From Rhynchopus sp. YZ270_cl-10 (taxonomy: Eukaryota; Euglenozoa; Diplonemea; Diplonemida; Diplonemidae), in the NCBI GenBank assembly GCA_964035575.1, contig OZ037842.1, positions 806,001 to 870,000 of the forward strand: a stretch of DNA of 64,000 nucleotides, in the 5' to 3' direction. A program made the position numbers and the translations under genes. The notes beneath the pieces were generated by a model. It made no database searches. It saw only the letters and a list, made by a program, of their open reading frames with translations, and was not told the DNA's origin. Positions 44,475 through 55,126 of the stretch are shown one piece after another; within the stretch, counting starts at the first letter, position 1, and each line of letters opens with the position of its first letter.

Positions 44475-44841
44475 GCTTGAGAAGTGTTGTATCTGGAGTG
44501 TGGATACGAGGTGCGAGGTGGAGGGGAGGGGAGGGGAGGGAGGAGGAAGGGCAAAGCAGAACCACCGCACATTCCCTTTAGTTTGAAAGGTTCGTTCGTT
44601 AATGTGCAATGCAGACCTCGTTTATTTTTGAATGCACGTACAGTTGTTGACACAAAAGCTCTAATCATAAAAAAGAAGAAAGCAATACTACCGATAACAG
44701 TCTTGCTGGGGTGGGGTTTTGTACACTATGTGGGAATGGGTGAAGGCAAGACAACTATAGCATCAACAGCCTCTCTCAAGAGAGGTTCCAATTCGCCCCA
44801 AAGGCGATTCTCAAGACACGTTCTCATCCTCGACAACGCTG
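44475..44841. other. Spacer upstream of MMADHC-like gene
   Basis: The sense strand directly upstream of the start is pyrimidine-rich (44515-44560). Nothing else is recognised. Confidence 0.5.
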
Positions 44842-47800
44842 CTAACGACATCTTGGCGGCGACCCTGTCACCACAAAGGGCCTGCCCCCTCTTGGCAGCG
44901 CCTTTGGTGCGTCGCCCTCCAACATGTGGATCAACGACGCCTGCTCCTCCTCGCCCAGCGCGAGGCCCTCACTGGCGTCCCACTCAGGGTGCTCAAGCGC
45001 CGACCTGCTGGGACTGCTGCTGTGCGGGTGTGTCGTGGCAGCACGCAGCGGGCCTGTGTTGAGGGTGACGCCTGTGGCAGAGGTGTTGCGCACCGCACGC
45101 TCCACCTCCGCATGGATATGCTCGTTCAGGGACTCAAAGCTCCCGTCGTGCAGGATCTCCTCCCGCGAGGTGTCCTCGCCGTCGCTCATGCTGATGTCGT
45201 GGCCAAGGAAGCGTGCAACAGCATCGAGGCCGACAAGCTCCCTCCGCCGTGGCGGCGCCTTCTTGCCCTTCGCCTCCTGCGTCGGAAGGGACAGCAAGGC
45301 CTTGCTGATCTCCGCTGCGTCCTCGTCGTCGATGGAAGCCGCCTCCGGAAGGACAACCGCACGCTCGTCGAGCGAGGTGGTGGGCGCCTGCTTGCGTGGC
45401 ACTGTGCGGAGCTTGTGGAGCTGCTCCTTCTGCTGACGTGCGGAGGCGACAGGCAGGCGGCGCTGCTTGCCCATCGACAGCAGCCGCACCATGCCGTCTG
45501 CATCGACAAAGTTTTCGTCCATTGCGACAGTCTCCTGCACGCGTACTGCGTGGTGTGCGCCACGTGGTGGTGGTGGTGGTGGTGATGGGAGCAATGTACC
45601 CTGTGCCTCGCCAGGCCACGCAGGGGAGGCCATCTGCGTCGACTGGTACTCACGTGTCGACCCCGATGCAGGTGTTGCGTTGGACGAGAACGTCTTGTAC
45701 GAGAAGGGTGTGCCCGTCAGTGTCCCCGATGCGTGTGGGTGCTCACCAGGGGAGGACAGGAACTCGTCTGCACCCACGTTCGCAGAGGCCGTGTGCGTGG
45801 TGTGGCGTGTCCGTGCGGCTGGGGCTGCCGCACGCCGCTTGCTCGGCGACCCCGCACGAAGGGAGACAGGTTGGGACGGACGCGCTGTGGGGATGAAGGA
45901 TCGCTTTCCTGGCTGGGCGTGGGGCTGGCGTCTGTCCCTCCCCTGCGGCGGTGGAGGGGATGCTGACCTGGGTCGTGTGGGTCGTGTGGGCGAAGGGCTG
46001 TTTGTGCGCTTCTGCAGTGCAGCACCACGCTGCGTTGTGTAGACTGTTGCATCAGAGGCACGGGGCGGCATGGGCTCATACGCCTGTCCTGTGTACAGAG
46101 GTCCCTCGGTGTGCTCTGCACCGTGCAGGCCGTGGTGCGCCTCCTCAGGGTGGTGGTGGACTGCAGCATAGGACGTATGTGTGTGGTTCTTCAAGGCGCC
46201 TGGGCGTGTCGTCTGCACAGGGGACTGGTGGCGCGGGTGCTGTCGTTGCGCGTGCACACCGTGTCCTTCTTCTCGCTGCCGTGCCTGCTCTGCACCCCGT
46301 TTCCTTTCTATGTGCTGTCTGTCGGTGGCAGACTTGCTTCCAACAGCCTCCAGACCCGTGGCATATCCTGAGCGCTGCTGCTGATGCTGGTGGTGGTGAC
46401 GGTGGTGCTGCTGTACGGTTTGCTCCAAGGCATCCTCCCCACCTCCATCCGCCTCCCCTTCCACCAAGACCCCACTGTCGCCCACCTGTCGCATAGGTGT
46501 GGACGGCAGAACCATGTCATGTGACACACGTGGCACTGCCCACCCTTCCACGTGCTGTGCACCAGCCACAGCAGAATTGTACATGTCCACAGGGCTTGGC
46601 GACCGGCCCTGGTGGATATGGATCTGTGCACCTGACTTTGGTGTGCGCACAACTTGCTCAACTCGAAGCTTCGCAGCCGAGCTGGGCGAGACGCTGTGGC
46701 CAACAGAGACGTCCGTGTCGACCTCGTAGTAGTCAGCTGTGTGGCGCTGCTCAGGGCTCCTTCGCGGAGTCGACAACTTCTTCCCGTGCTGCTCGTCCAG
46801 CTGCCGCAGGATGCTCGACGCCAGGTCCTTTGCCTGCTCGGTGTTGTCACGATCAAGGCGACTGTGTCGTGCCTCACGCTCCACGTTCTGCACCACATCA
46901 GGAACAAAGTCGGTGAAGTCGAAGTCCTCGTGCATCTCCACTACCAGGCGAGGCGAACCATCGGACTGTACTGAGCGTGGCGAAGTGATCGACTTCTGCG
47001 AACCGCGCGAGTGTGCCGACTGTGGCGAGCGTGGTGAGAGAGGAGAGCCGTACGTCACATGCACAGCTTCCTGGTTGCGTCGCCTGCGTCCCTCATCTTG
47101 GCGCTTCGCAAGGGCCGACATGATGCCTGACGTTGACATCTCCAGCACACCATCCGACGGAGTGTCCACAGGGAAGTCCATCTCACTCCTCTCAGAGGCC
47201 TGAGACCGTGACCGTGACCTTGAGTGCGAGCGTGTGGGCGACCCCTTCCCCACCGAGTAGCGCCCATCAGAGTAGCCACTCTCAAAGGAGACATCCTTGT
47301 GGCCCCTCAGCTGTGCAGGGGAAGGCGGAGAGGGGTGGCGTTTCTTCTGCCCATTTGAGCTGCGACGTGGAGTCGTGGTAGGGGTGGCGGTGTCGAGGGA
47401 GAGGGAGGAAGTGGCAGCGCTGGCAGCAGGCATTGCGGCTGGGGCTGTGGCTGTGGCTGAGGCTGGACCCACAACGATGCTGCTGTTCTGACTCGCGAAC
47501 GACACGTTCCCTCTCGGCGTCGGCTGCGGGGATGTAGTGCGCGAGGGAGAGTTGCGGCGTCTGTGAGAGCTCGCGCCACGCCTCCGCTCCTGTGTTGCTG
47601 CCCTGTCCTTCTCCCTCTGTTCCTCTTTTTCCTTCTTTTTGTCCACCGACATCGAACGCGCACCCTTCAGGTCAGGTTTGAACAGCAACTCCTCATCCTC
47701 TCTCTTGCGCTGCTCGTCACGAAGTTGTTCTCTCCTCTTCTCCGCATTCGCAGTCCACTCTCGGCTGCGGGTGGAGATGTCGCCCGATGTCACAATGTGC

Positions 47801-48993
47801 TGTGTATGCTTGCGCAGCTGGTCACGTCGCTCGTTGGGTAGGGACGTCTGCGACTTTGCTAAGCGTTCCCTCCGCATCTCCTTCCCACGCGCCATGTCCT
47901 CGTGGTCCTTGAAGAGCCTCTCGTGCACGTCCATCGCAACTCTCGCCTCAAGCACCTCGTTCCCCATGGTGGCAGTGTGGTGGTTGATCACGGGGACGGG
48001 GTTCCCCTTCGGTGGGTGCTGCAGTGTTGGAATGGGTTTCGAGAGACGGCGCCAGAGGCTTGTGTCCGTCTCGCCTGTGCGCAGCAGACGCTCCTCTGCC
48101 AGCTGCCGACTTCTCTTTCCTATCACAGGTTCGCAGGTGGTGTCCAGGTCTGGTGTCACGTTCAGGCCAGCGGGGTTGTGTTGCTGCTGCTGCTGCTGCG
48201 ACTGCCCCTTCGCAGGATGCGCTGTGAGGCGCTCCCAGTGCGAGATGCCCGAACGCTGGACGTGCTGCTCGGACAGCTGTCTGCTTGCAGAGGAGAGGAA
48301 GCCTCCGGGAAGGCACTTCCGTATCGTGTCGACCTCCTTCGGGTGGTCACGCAAGTATGTCGACAGCTCGGCGTTGCTCCACGACGAAGACGGCGCCCCG
48401 TGTGGGTAGGAGCGCTCCTTGATGTGCTTGTGCCGCAGGGAGTACAGGCGCTCGCCAGCAGGCCCGTTGCGCTGCAGTGTCGCTGCCTTCCCTGTGATCT
48501 CTGGGTGGTGCGCGTGTGTGTCCGCAAGGATCTCGTGCATGTCCTGCCACGCAGCTGTGCGGTGCTGCTTCTGCTGCTTCACAGCGTGGTGCAGCGACAT
48601 CCGTTCCACAAAGTGCGGCCACGCCCCCTCCTCCAGCAGCTTCTCAATCGTCGCCTTCGAATGCTTGCTGATGCGGGGCTGCCCACGCACCCCACGGCTC
48701 GACACCTTCTCCCTGTCCACACGAAGCTTCTGCACCTTCTTCTCCTTCGACCGCTTCCATTCCTGCCCACGGTTGTACATCTCGCTCTGCGACGCTCCCT
48801 CAAAAAGCTCAGGGTGCGACTCAAGCAGACCTGCCAACTGAAACAACGCATCCTCCTTTGCCAAGGCCGCTAACTCTGCTTCGCGTGTCTCATCCGCCGT
48901 CAGCTCCTCGTCTGTCGCAGCACGGGCAGCCTCTGTGCTTGCCCACAGCTCCTCCACCAGTGTGTCCAAACTTTTAGCATCACTATCAGACAT
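44842..48993 (-). CDS. Large disordered protein with charged helical repeats
   Basis: 1383 residues from the first in-frame ATG at 48993 (MSDSDAKSLD). The first 300 or so residues are charged and helical. They include a loosely repeated element of the form RxLxExxxxRxGxxxxWxRL (for example RQLSEQHVQRSGISHWERL and ERLLRTGETDTSLWRRL). A similar loose element occurs in poorly studied proteins of flagellates, but I cannot name a family. A Lys/Arg/Glu-rich coil (KKEKEEQREKDRAATQERR) follows, then long Ser/Pro/Arg, His and Gln low-complexity stretches with SPR sites. Near the C-terminus, short conserved-looking acidic helices occur. No catalytic domain or membrane segment. It may be a cytoskeletal or axonemal scaffold; this is a guess. 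Confidence 0.7.
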   Translation of the reverse strand: MSDSDAKSLDTLVEELWASTEAARAATDEELTADETREAELAALAKEDALFQLAGLLESHPELFEGASQSEMYNRGQEWKRSKEKKVQKLRVDREKVSSRGVRGQPRISKHSKATIEKLLEEGAWPHFVERMSLHHAVKQQKQHRTAAWQDMHEILADTHAHHPEITGKAATLQRNGPAGERLYSLRHKHIKERSYPHGAPSSSWSNAELSTYLRDHPKEVDTIRKCLPGGFLSSASRQLSEQHVQRSGISHWERLTAHPAKGQSQQQQQQHNPAGLNVTPDLDTTCEPVIGKRSRQLAEERLLRTGETDTSLWRRLSKPIPTLQHPPKGNPVPVINHHTATMGNEVLEARVAMDVHERLFKDHEDMARGKEMRRERLAKSQTSLPNERRDQLRKHTQHIVTSGDISTRSREWTANAEKRREQLRDEQRKREDEELLFKPDLKGARSMSVDKKKEKEEQREKDRAATQERRRGASSHRRRNSPSRTTSPQPTPRGNVSFASQNSSIVVGPASATATAPAAMPAASAATSSLSLDTATPTTTPRRSSNGQKKRHPSPPSPAQLRGHKDVSFESGYSDGRYSVGKGSPTRSHSRSRSRSQASERSEMDFPVDTPSDGVLEMSTSGIMSALAKRQDEGRRRRNQEAVHVTYGSPLSPRSPQSAHSRGSQKSITSPRSVQSDGSPRLVVEMHEDFDFTDFVPDVVQNVEREARHSRLDRDNTEQAKDLASSILRQLDEQHGKKLSTPRRSPEQRHTADYYEVDTDVSVGHSVSPSSAAKLRVEQVVRTPKSGAQIHIHQGRSPSPVDMYNSAVAGAQHVEGWAVPRVSHDMVLPSTPMRQVGDSGVLVEGEADGGGEDALEQTVQQHHRHHHQHQQQRSGYATGLEAVGSKSATDRQHIERKRGAEQARQREEGHGVHAQRQHPRHQSPVQTTRPGALKNHTHTSYAAVHHHPEEAHHGLHGAEHTEGPLYTGQAYEPMPPRASDATVYTTQRGAALQKRTNSPSPTRPTRPRSASPPPPQGRDRRQPHAQPGKRSFIPTARPSQPVSLRAGSPSKRRAAAPAARTRHTTHTASANVGADEFLSSPGEHPHASGTLTGTPFSYKTFSSNATPASGSTREYQSTQMASPAWPGEAQGTLLPSPPPPPPRGAHHAVRVQETVAMDENFVDADGMVRLLSMGKQRRLPVASARQQKEQLHKLRTVPRKQAPTTSLDERAVVLPEAASIDDEDAAEISKALLSLPTQEAKGKKAPPRRRELVGLDAVARFLGHDISMSDGEDTSREEILHDGSFESLNEHIHAEVERAVRNTSATGVTLNTGPLRAATTHPHSSSPSRSALEHPEWDASEGLALGEEEQASLIHMLEGDAPKALPRGGRPFVVTGSPPRCR

Positions 48994-51900
48994 GTGGGTA
49001 GTGTACTTCTGGGTGGTGTCATCATCCAAACCACTCCACCAGCAGCAGGTCCCTCCCAGAGCAGCTACCCACTACCCACACTACCCACTACTCCACCACG
49101 CTCCTCCGAGCCTGGACACTGTACACTGCACCCCACCACACAGATGCTAACCCCACCACACAGATACCAACGCGATGACTGACGTCAACGTGTGGCATGC
49201 AACCCAAAGCGGCTAAGACAGCAAGGCACACCACGCAGCATCAGTAACACTGAAGCCTGGTAGTGCCACCCACCCTCCCATCACGCACGTCACCCAACCC
49301 AGACAGCGCTCCTCATGACCTCAAACACTGACCCCAACCCGAACCCCTGAGCCTGAGCCACCCACCCCCATCAGGAATGTGACCATGTGACAGACAGCAT
49401 GTCATCAACCGCTGTGTCCAGTGTTCATCAAGGTGTGCTCAGCAGAGTGTGCAGGCAGGCATGCAGAGAATAAGCCCTCTTGAGGTTGCAATGCGCACAT
49501 TGCAGGCTCCATGACTGTGATCCAAAGAGACAGCACGCACACCTGCCTGCGCACCTTCACGAAGAAGGGCACTGCCACACGGCAGCTCTCCTCTGGAGAT
49601 GGCAGGGGCGCACAGCTCTGTGAACACTGAGGGACTTTACCCAAAAGACTGCGTAGGGTGCATGTCTTCTGCGGAGCCTTCTGCAGCCGTCGCCACAACT
49701 CTATTTCATCATTGCACGGTCTTCTTTCAGCACACGTCTTCCCCCACCCCACCCCACCCCACCCCTCTACCAACCCACTCTCCGCACAAACTAACAACTC
49801 TGGCATCCTTCTCATCTCATCCCATCCTCTCCTCTCCTCTCCTCTCCTTCCCTCAACGTTCATCGTCCAAACCACCTGCACACTTCGTGCACATTGAACT
49901 CAGCACAACAACTCAGATCAGACATCCCTTCCCAAACCCCACCCCACCCAACTCAGCCGTGCATGCTTTGGTTCAGCAAAGCAGCAGTCATTCACCCTGA
50001 CACGCTCCATCCGTGTGAGGGAAGTGCTGTTCTTGAGTGATGGACCACAACTTCTGAAAGCATGCTTGCGAGACACACATGCACCAATGTGCGTGTGGTC
50101 GTGCCATGCGCTGCAACAGACCCACCTGAGCAAACCTCACCACCACATGCAACGTGCTTCCGCCATCGGGCGACATGCAAGACTGAGACTGAGCAGCCAG
50201 TGCTGCAGCGTTGCTGCACCAAGAACTGCTCCATCCAAGCACGGCACACCGCCAGCAGGCTGAGACCTGAGGCTGTTGGGCAGCACTGCTGCCACCGTGC
50301 AACACAAGACCAGCACACCTTCCCCTCCCACACCCTCCCCTCTTCAAGCACAGATCCTCATCACCCTTTCGCAAGCTTCTCGCCAGACTCCAAATCATGC
50401 TGAATCAACGATGTTGAATCAACGAACATCCACCCCACCCCATGCACCCCACCCCACCCACAATCGTTCTGATGCTGCTGCACCCTCGAAAGAGAGGATT
50501 TCAAATATAAGACCTACCTGCACTGCTGCTATCATGCCTGACCCGATTCCCACATGCACACAGTACAGACTTAACCCCACAATGGAGGCAGAGGTGAGCC
50601 ACAGTCCACAACCCACTCCACCTCTACATCCACCTCTACATCCCCAACCACCAGCTAGAGGAAAACGCCAACCGGCCTCTGGCAGCCACAAAAATAACAA
50701 GGGGACTTGATATCTTGAGAAGGCATTACAATATGGATTGCGATGCGTTCGACTGACAGAGCGGGAAGGTGAGTCCATAAGACATGGAGCGGCACATACA
50801 GACACCTCAGCTGACGAGCACACTCAACAGACGACGAAAACCGACGGGAAAAAAAAGTGGGGTGGATGGGTGGTGGGGATCGTTTTAGTCTGAGCGGGCC
50901 CTTGCCACACGTTTTTTTTTTTGTCGTTAGTTTTGTTGCATCGACGGTTTTTTTTTTCTTTTTGTTGTGCTTATTTATAGAAATTCGTTTCAAAATATAC
51001 CTCCCCCCCTGCCCGGTGACCCTTGTTTTTGTGTGTGTGTTTTTTTTTTTTTTTGTTTTTTTTTTTTGAAAACTTTTTTTACCATTCCTTTTAGGGAACG
51101 GAGGATCGTGTTCTCCCCGCCTCCCCTCGCTTCACTCCTGAAAACAAAGAAAAGAGACGAAGGGTTTCTGCACATAAAACGATCACATTTCCGTCTTTAT
51201 GTTCTCTGTGAAAAATCAAACATCCTCACAAGGTGGCGTCAAACAACTTTTTTTTTTTGCTTTTAATGTGCTGAGAGAATCCATAAGTGAATACGCCTTG
51301 CATGAAACAGAGGATGACCAAAAAAAAAAAAAATGTAAAATGAATGTGGCTCTCTAGCACACATCTTCGAGTGGTATCCAGCATTAAAAAAAAAAAAACG
51401 AAGCCAATAAAGACGTAACAAACGTACAGGAACTGACACAAAAAAAAGGGGGATTTTTTTTCTCCAGTAATACACCAAGGATAGTTTATAAATGGTGCGG
51501 ACGGGTATTGAAGGTGATTCACTTCCAACTGTACGTAGGGGAGGATGGGTGCGTGAGCCAACCTGGAGTGAGACAAGCACTCGAAAACATCATAATATAA
51601 TATTATTACCAAGGTTTCCTACTGCTTTTGCGCACATTAATCGGAGGCTCGTGTACGTCTAGCCGCTTTTTCGATTTTAACAAAAAGAATAATTGCAATT
51701 GAACTCAAGCTTCGCATTGCTTCTTAGGCACCTTACAAAAGAGCCGAAGAAAAAAAAATTGACATATGAACATTCTGTATCAAAGGTGGTATAGTGGAGC
51801 TCATCCTTGGGTGCCTACACTATACAACCAAATTTACGGGGACAAAAGCATTGGGTAGATGTAAAAAGAAAGCGAAGTGGGGTGAAAACGCCTCTACGGA

Positions 51901-52540
51901 CGCAGACATCGAAACTCGAAAGGGAAAGAAAGAGATCCTTGAACATTCTACGGAAGGGGGTTTGAAAGTTTGTTTTGTTTTTAAGAAGGGGGTGGGCACT
52001 TCGTGGGCTGCCCTTGGGGGAGGTTAGATGCTTGCTTCAAAACGCATTATTTTGTTTCAACGGGTGTGACAGTTGTTTGGTAATCCACATTTTCTCTCAT
52101 TTCTCTCGGCAATAGTCCTAATCGGTCAAATGACCCACTGGACGCGGTTTTTTGACCGATACTCAAGTTGGCTATAAAACCTGAAACTGAAGGTAACATT
52201 GGTTAAAAAGAATAAAATTTTGAATGATGAATGCGGTCGTGCACAAAAAGCAAAAGAAAAAAGAGGGGGGAGGAAAATGGCAGGATGAACCTAAGCCTCG
52301 CTTGCATAGTCACTTTATTAAAAAAGAGATTTCATCACAATAGATAGTCAACATCCAAAGACACTGCCCCATCATTATTTATTCGTTCGCTCTGATCCCT
52401 CTCCCCTTCTGTGGTAAAAACATCTTCCTCATCCGTTGAATATTTGGGTTCAAAATTTGCATCAACGGCGGGCAAAAAAAAAAAAAAAAAAAATGAATTG
52501 TAGTACTTGGGTCCCCTTCTTATGATTCTGTCCCAAGGGC
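48994..52540. other. Gene-poor spacer upstream of the large disordered protein
   Basis: Holds the second 370-bp element (49349-49718), a Pro/His-biased C-rich stretch to about 50.7 kb without a convincing gene, T/A homopolymers, and stem-loops at 51340-51366, 51701-51733 and 52284-52313. A small hairpin TCGGTCAA...TTGACCGA lies at about 52117-52165. A second shared motif lies at 51882-51910. Confidence 0.5.
49349..49718. repeat. 370-bp duplicated element, copy 2
   Basis: Matches 36196-36565. It ends about 355 bp upstream of the start codon of the large disordered protein, so both copies lie upstream of a gene in the same relative orientation. Confidence 0.9.
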
Positions 52541-55126
52541 TTACTGGTACACTCCTTCAAACAGTTTTGCATAGCAAGGAGTGCCAGGCACACCAAAGTG
52601 ATGGTGTGCTTGCCCATCGGTGCCACAGTCTTGCAGACAAAGCCAGCAGAACCCTGCACCGCAGACACACCTGACGGCATTGCACCCAGTGCTCTTGTCG
52701 ACCTTTAACTTGCAGCGGGGGCAGGCACGCATGGAGTCGAGGAACTGCTTCGTCTTCCAATCCGACTCAGAGAGGACGTGGTTCTTCGCCTCCTCACAGG
52801 TCATCGCCTTCTCCACGTGGTTCGTGTTTTGGCAGTCCGTGCAGCTCTCATGTTTGCACTCGACGCAGGTAAAGAAGCCGTTCTTGATGGGCAGAATGCC
52901 TGTACAGTCGGGCGTGGTGCAGCTCCGCCCAGCAGAAGGGTTCTTGGCAAGGTAGGAGCGCAGGGCAGGCTGCACCAGGTCGTCCTCTGCACGACCTGTG
53001 AGGCTGAGGATGTCTTTGATGTCGTGCAGCTTCACGACGTTGTTGTTCGTGCACCCGGGGCATGTGAGGGGGAAGGCGTTGTTGAGCACCGCGTAATCGA
53101 TCCACTGCGCGATGCACCCCTTGCACACAGAGTGGTTGCTGCCGCATGAGATTGTGAACTGCGCGAGCTCCACGTCTCGGCACACAGCGCATGCGTTACC
53201 CTCCAGTTTCTTCATCTCGTAATCGACTTGGAGGATAGACTCGGCAATGCCCACAACACGCGTGCCGCGTGTGATGCCTGTGGACCGGCTGGCGTGGCAA
53301 GAGTGCTTCTTGGCGATATGCTCCACGTCACGCAACTCCTTCGCAAAGACCATGCCCACACGCGTGCGGTGGTTGTGGATGATGGTGCGCACCTTCTGCG
53401 CCACCTCCTCCTGCCTCCGCCCCACGCAGTAGATGCGTGTGTCGCTGCCCGTCCCGGTCACTGCCACAGAGCACTCCTCACCACGATACCGCAGGTCGTT
53501 CTCAACATCGTTCACATCTTTGCTCTTCATGCGCAGGATCAGGAGCAGGTTGTACTCAAACCCAAGGTCCTCGCACTCACTCGCCTCCTCTTGCGGACTG
53601 ATCACAACACCCTTGATGATGAACTCACGGATGTACTCGCCAATCTCCTCCATCGCAGCCTTGTTCACACCCTTGATACGCACCATGTACTGCCCAAAGC
53701 CGGCCTCAAGTGCGATCTGCAGCTTCATCGTCTCTGCCATCAGCTTCTTCAACTCCTCGAGACGTTCCCTGAAGTAGCCTTCCAACCGCTTTGCCTGTTG
53801 AAACGACATGGCGACAGGGATTGACAGACCGGTCTTTGTGATGTCCGGCGGGACGTGGCTCTTCTCCATCAGGTACGACCCGATGTAGATCGGCTCCTTC
53901 AGCAGCGCTGCTGCTGCGTCCGTACTCTCTAGGTGGAGCGTTCCGGTCACATCCCCGTTGAAGGTATCACGCACACCGCGGTAGGAGAGGATGCCTTTCC
54001 CTTCTAGGACGTTCATGAGGAGGTACCCTGTTGAGATTTGGGGTGACATGGCGGCGACATCCCAGGCGGGGGGGACGAGGGTGATGGTTTTGTCGGCTTT
54101 GTTTATTGTCATTTTTGTGCCGGAGGGGACGAGGAGGGAGTTTTCGATGAAGATGCCGCAGGGTGTGGGGCAGACGACCTTTGCGTAGGTACCCGCCTCT
54201 ATGTCAGCCTCCACCGCAGGGATGAGCTCGCGGAAGTTGTTATGGTCGTAGAGAATTCCTTTGGTGACAACACAGAGGTCGGGTGGACAGTGTAGCGCAG
54301 CGGGCGGGTGCAGCAGCAGCTCCTGAGCAGCGGAGAGCACCTTGCGTGCCTCTGCCAAATCGACGCGCATCATTCTGTGCACTCCAAGGAAGTCCTTCAC
54401 ACACACCGCAGATGCGAGCTGTGCCTTCTGCTTCTCTGTCAACCCCGTATGCGCTTTAATGCTTTCCCTCTCATGAAACTGCGATGTCGCGTACGTCCCA
54501 ACCAACTGCTGCATCGCCGCAATAATCACCTTTGGCGACTCAATCGCTTGAAACCGGATCGGCTTCGTATCAACAACAGAAAGCGTGAAATGCACATGAG
54601 AGGTCTCATCCTCATGCCAAAGAATCTTCTGCACATCATAACCATCATTGAGGAGAAGCCGTACTCTGCTGTTCGCAGCAACCTTCACTTCAAGAACCGG
54701 GTGTGCAATGAGCTTCTCCATCGCCTTTTTGCGTTTTTCTAGAAGATGTTTCGCCTCGGCTATGAACTCTGCATTGTCAGAAGCAAAACAGATGCAGTTG
54801 TTTTTGTTGTCATACTGCAACTCCCCAATGGCGTCGAGCTCGGTGCGCCAGCCTAGCGGACCTTTGCTCAGCTTTTCAAACATATTGAACGCCTTAGGAT
54901 CCATCTCCAGTCGGTACCGTTGCTTTCCATGACCTCCGCCTCCACCACGTCTATTGCCATGGCCACGTCGTCTGCTCTGATACCCTCCACTACTCCCACC
55001 TGAAGACCATGAGCCCCCACCCCCACCTCCACCCCACGACGCCGCTGCATCATCCGACCCCGCACGTTTAAACCCAAAGTCATAACTAAAATCGTTTTTC
55101 CCCCCAGCGCGGTGAGGGCTTCCCAT
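52541..55126 (-). CDS. RBR (RING-IBR-RING) E3 ubiquitin ligase
   Basis: 861 residues, ATG at 55126 (MGSPHRAGGKNDF). A Gly/Arg/Ser-rich N-terminus (RRRGHGNRRGGGGGHGKQR) suggests RNA binding. The middle has R3H/KH-like alpha-beta stretches (GQYMVRIKGVNKAAMEEIGE). The C-terminus is an RBR module: RING1 about 646-692 (CAVC, CGSNHSVCKGC, CPGC), IBR about 712-777 and RING2 from about 802 (CPRCKLKVDKSTGCNAVRC). The expected catalytic cysteine is Cys815 in GCNAVRC; the usual His after GCN is replaced by Ala. RBR enzymes pass ubiquitin from E2 through a thioester on this cysteine. The architecture recalls the C-terminal part of plant DEAH11/12 proteins, without a helicase. Single exon. Confidence 0.88.
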   Translation of the reverse strand: MGSPHRAGGKNDFSYDFGFKRAGSDDAAASWGGGGGGGSWSSGGSSGGYQSRRRGHGNRRGGGGGHGKQRYRLEMDPKAFNMFEKLSKGPLGWRTELDAIGELQYDNKNNCICFASDNAEFIAEAKHLLEKRKKAMEKLIAHPVLEVKVAANSRVRLLLNDGYDVQKILWHEDETSHVHFTLSVVDTKPIRFQAIESPKVIIAAMQQLVGTYATSQFHERESIKAHTGLTEKQKAQLASAVCVKDFLGVHRMMRVDLAEARKVLSAAQELLLHPPAALHCPPDLCVVTKGILYDHNNFRELIPAVEADIEAGTYAKVVCPTPCGIFIENSLLVPSGTKMTINKADKTITLVPPAWDVAAMSPQISTGYLLMNVLEGKGILSYRGVRDTFNGDVTGTLHLESTDAAAALLKEPIYIGSYLMEKSHVPPDITKTGLSIPVAMSFQQAKRLEGYFRERLEELKKLMAETMKLQIALEAGFGQYMVRIKGVNKAAMEEIGEYIREFIIKGVVISPQEEASECEDLGFEYNLLLILRMKSKDVNDVENDLRYRGEECSVAVTGTGSDTRIYCVGRRQEEVAQKVRTIIHNHRTRVGMVFAKELRDVEHIAKKHSCHASRSTGITRGTRVVGIAESILQVDYEMKKLEGNACAVCRDVELAQFTISCGSNHSVCKGCIAQWIDYAVLNNAFPLTCPGCTNNNVVKLHDIKDILSLTGRAEDDLVQPALRSYLAKNPSAGRSCTTPDCTGILPIKNGFFTCVECKHESCTDCQNTNHVEKAMTCEEAKNHVLSESDWKTKQFLDSMRACPRCKLKVDKSTGCNAVRCVCGAGFCWLCLQDCGTDGQAHHHFGVPGTPCYAKLFEGVYQ

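Noticed and set aside
49988-50823. Several 110-145-residue frames in the C-rich spacer
   Set aside because: Both strands are open at once, composition is Gly/Trp/Cys-rich on one side and Pro/His-rich on the other, and no motif is visible.
51780-51850. Possible tRNA or tRNA-derived SINE (TGGTATAGTGG resembles an A box)
   Set aside because: No B box at the right distance and no cloverleaf could be drawn.
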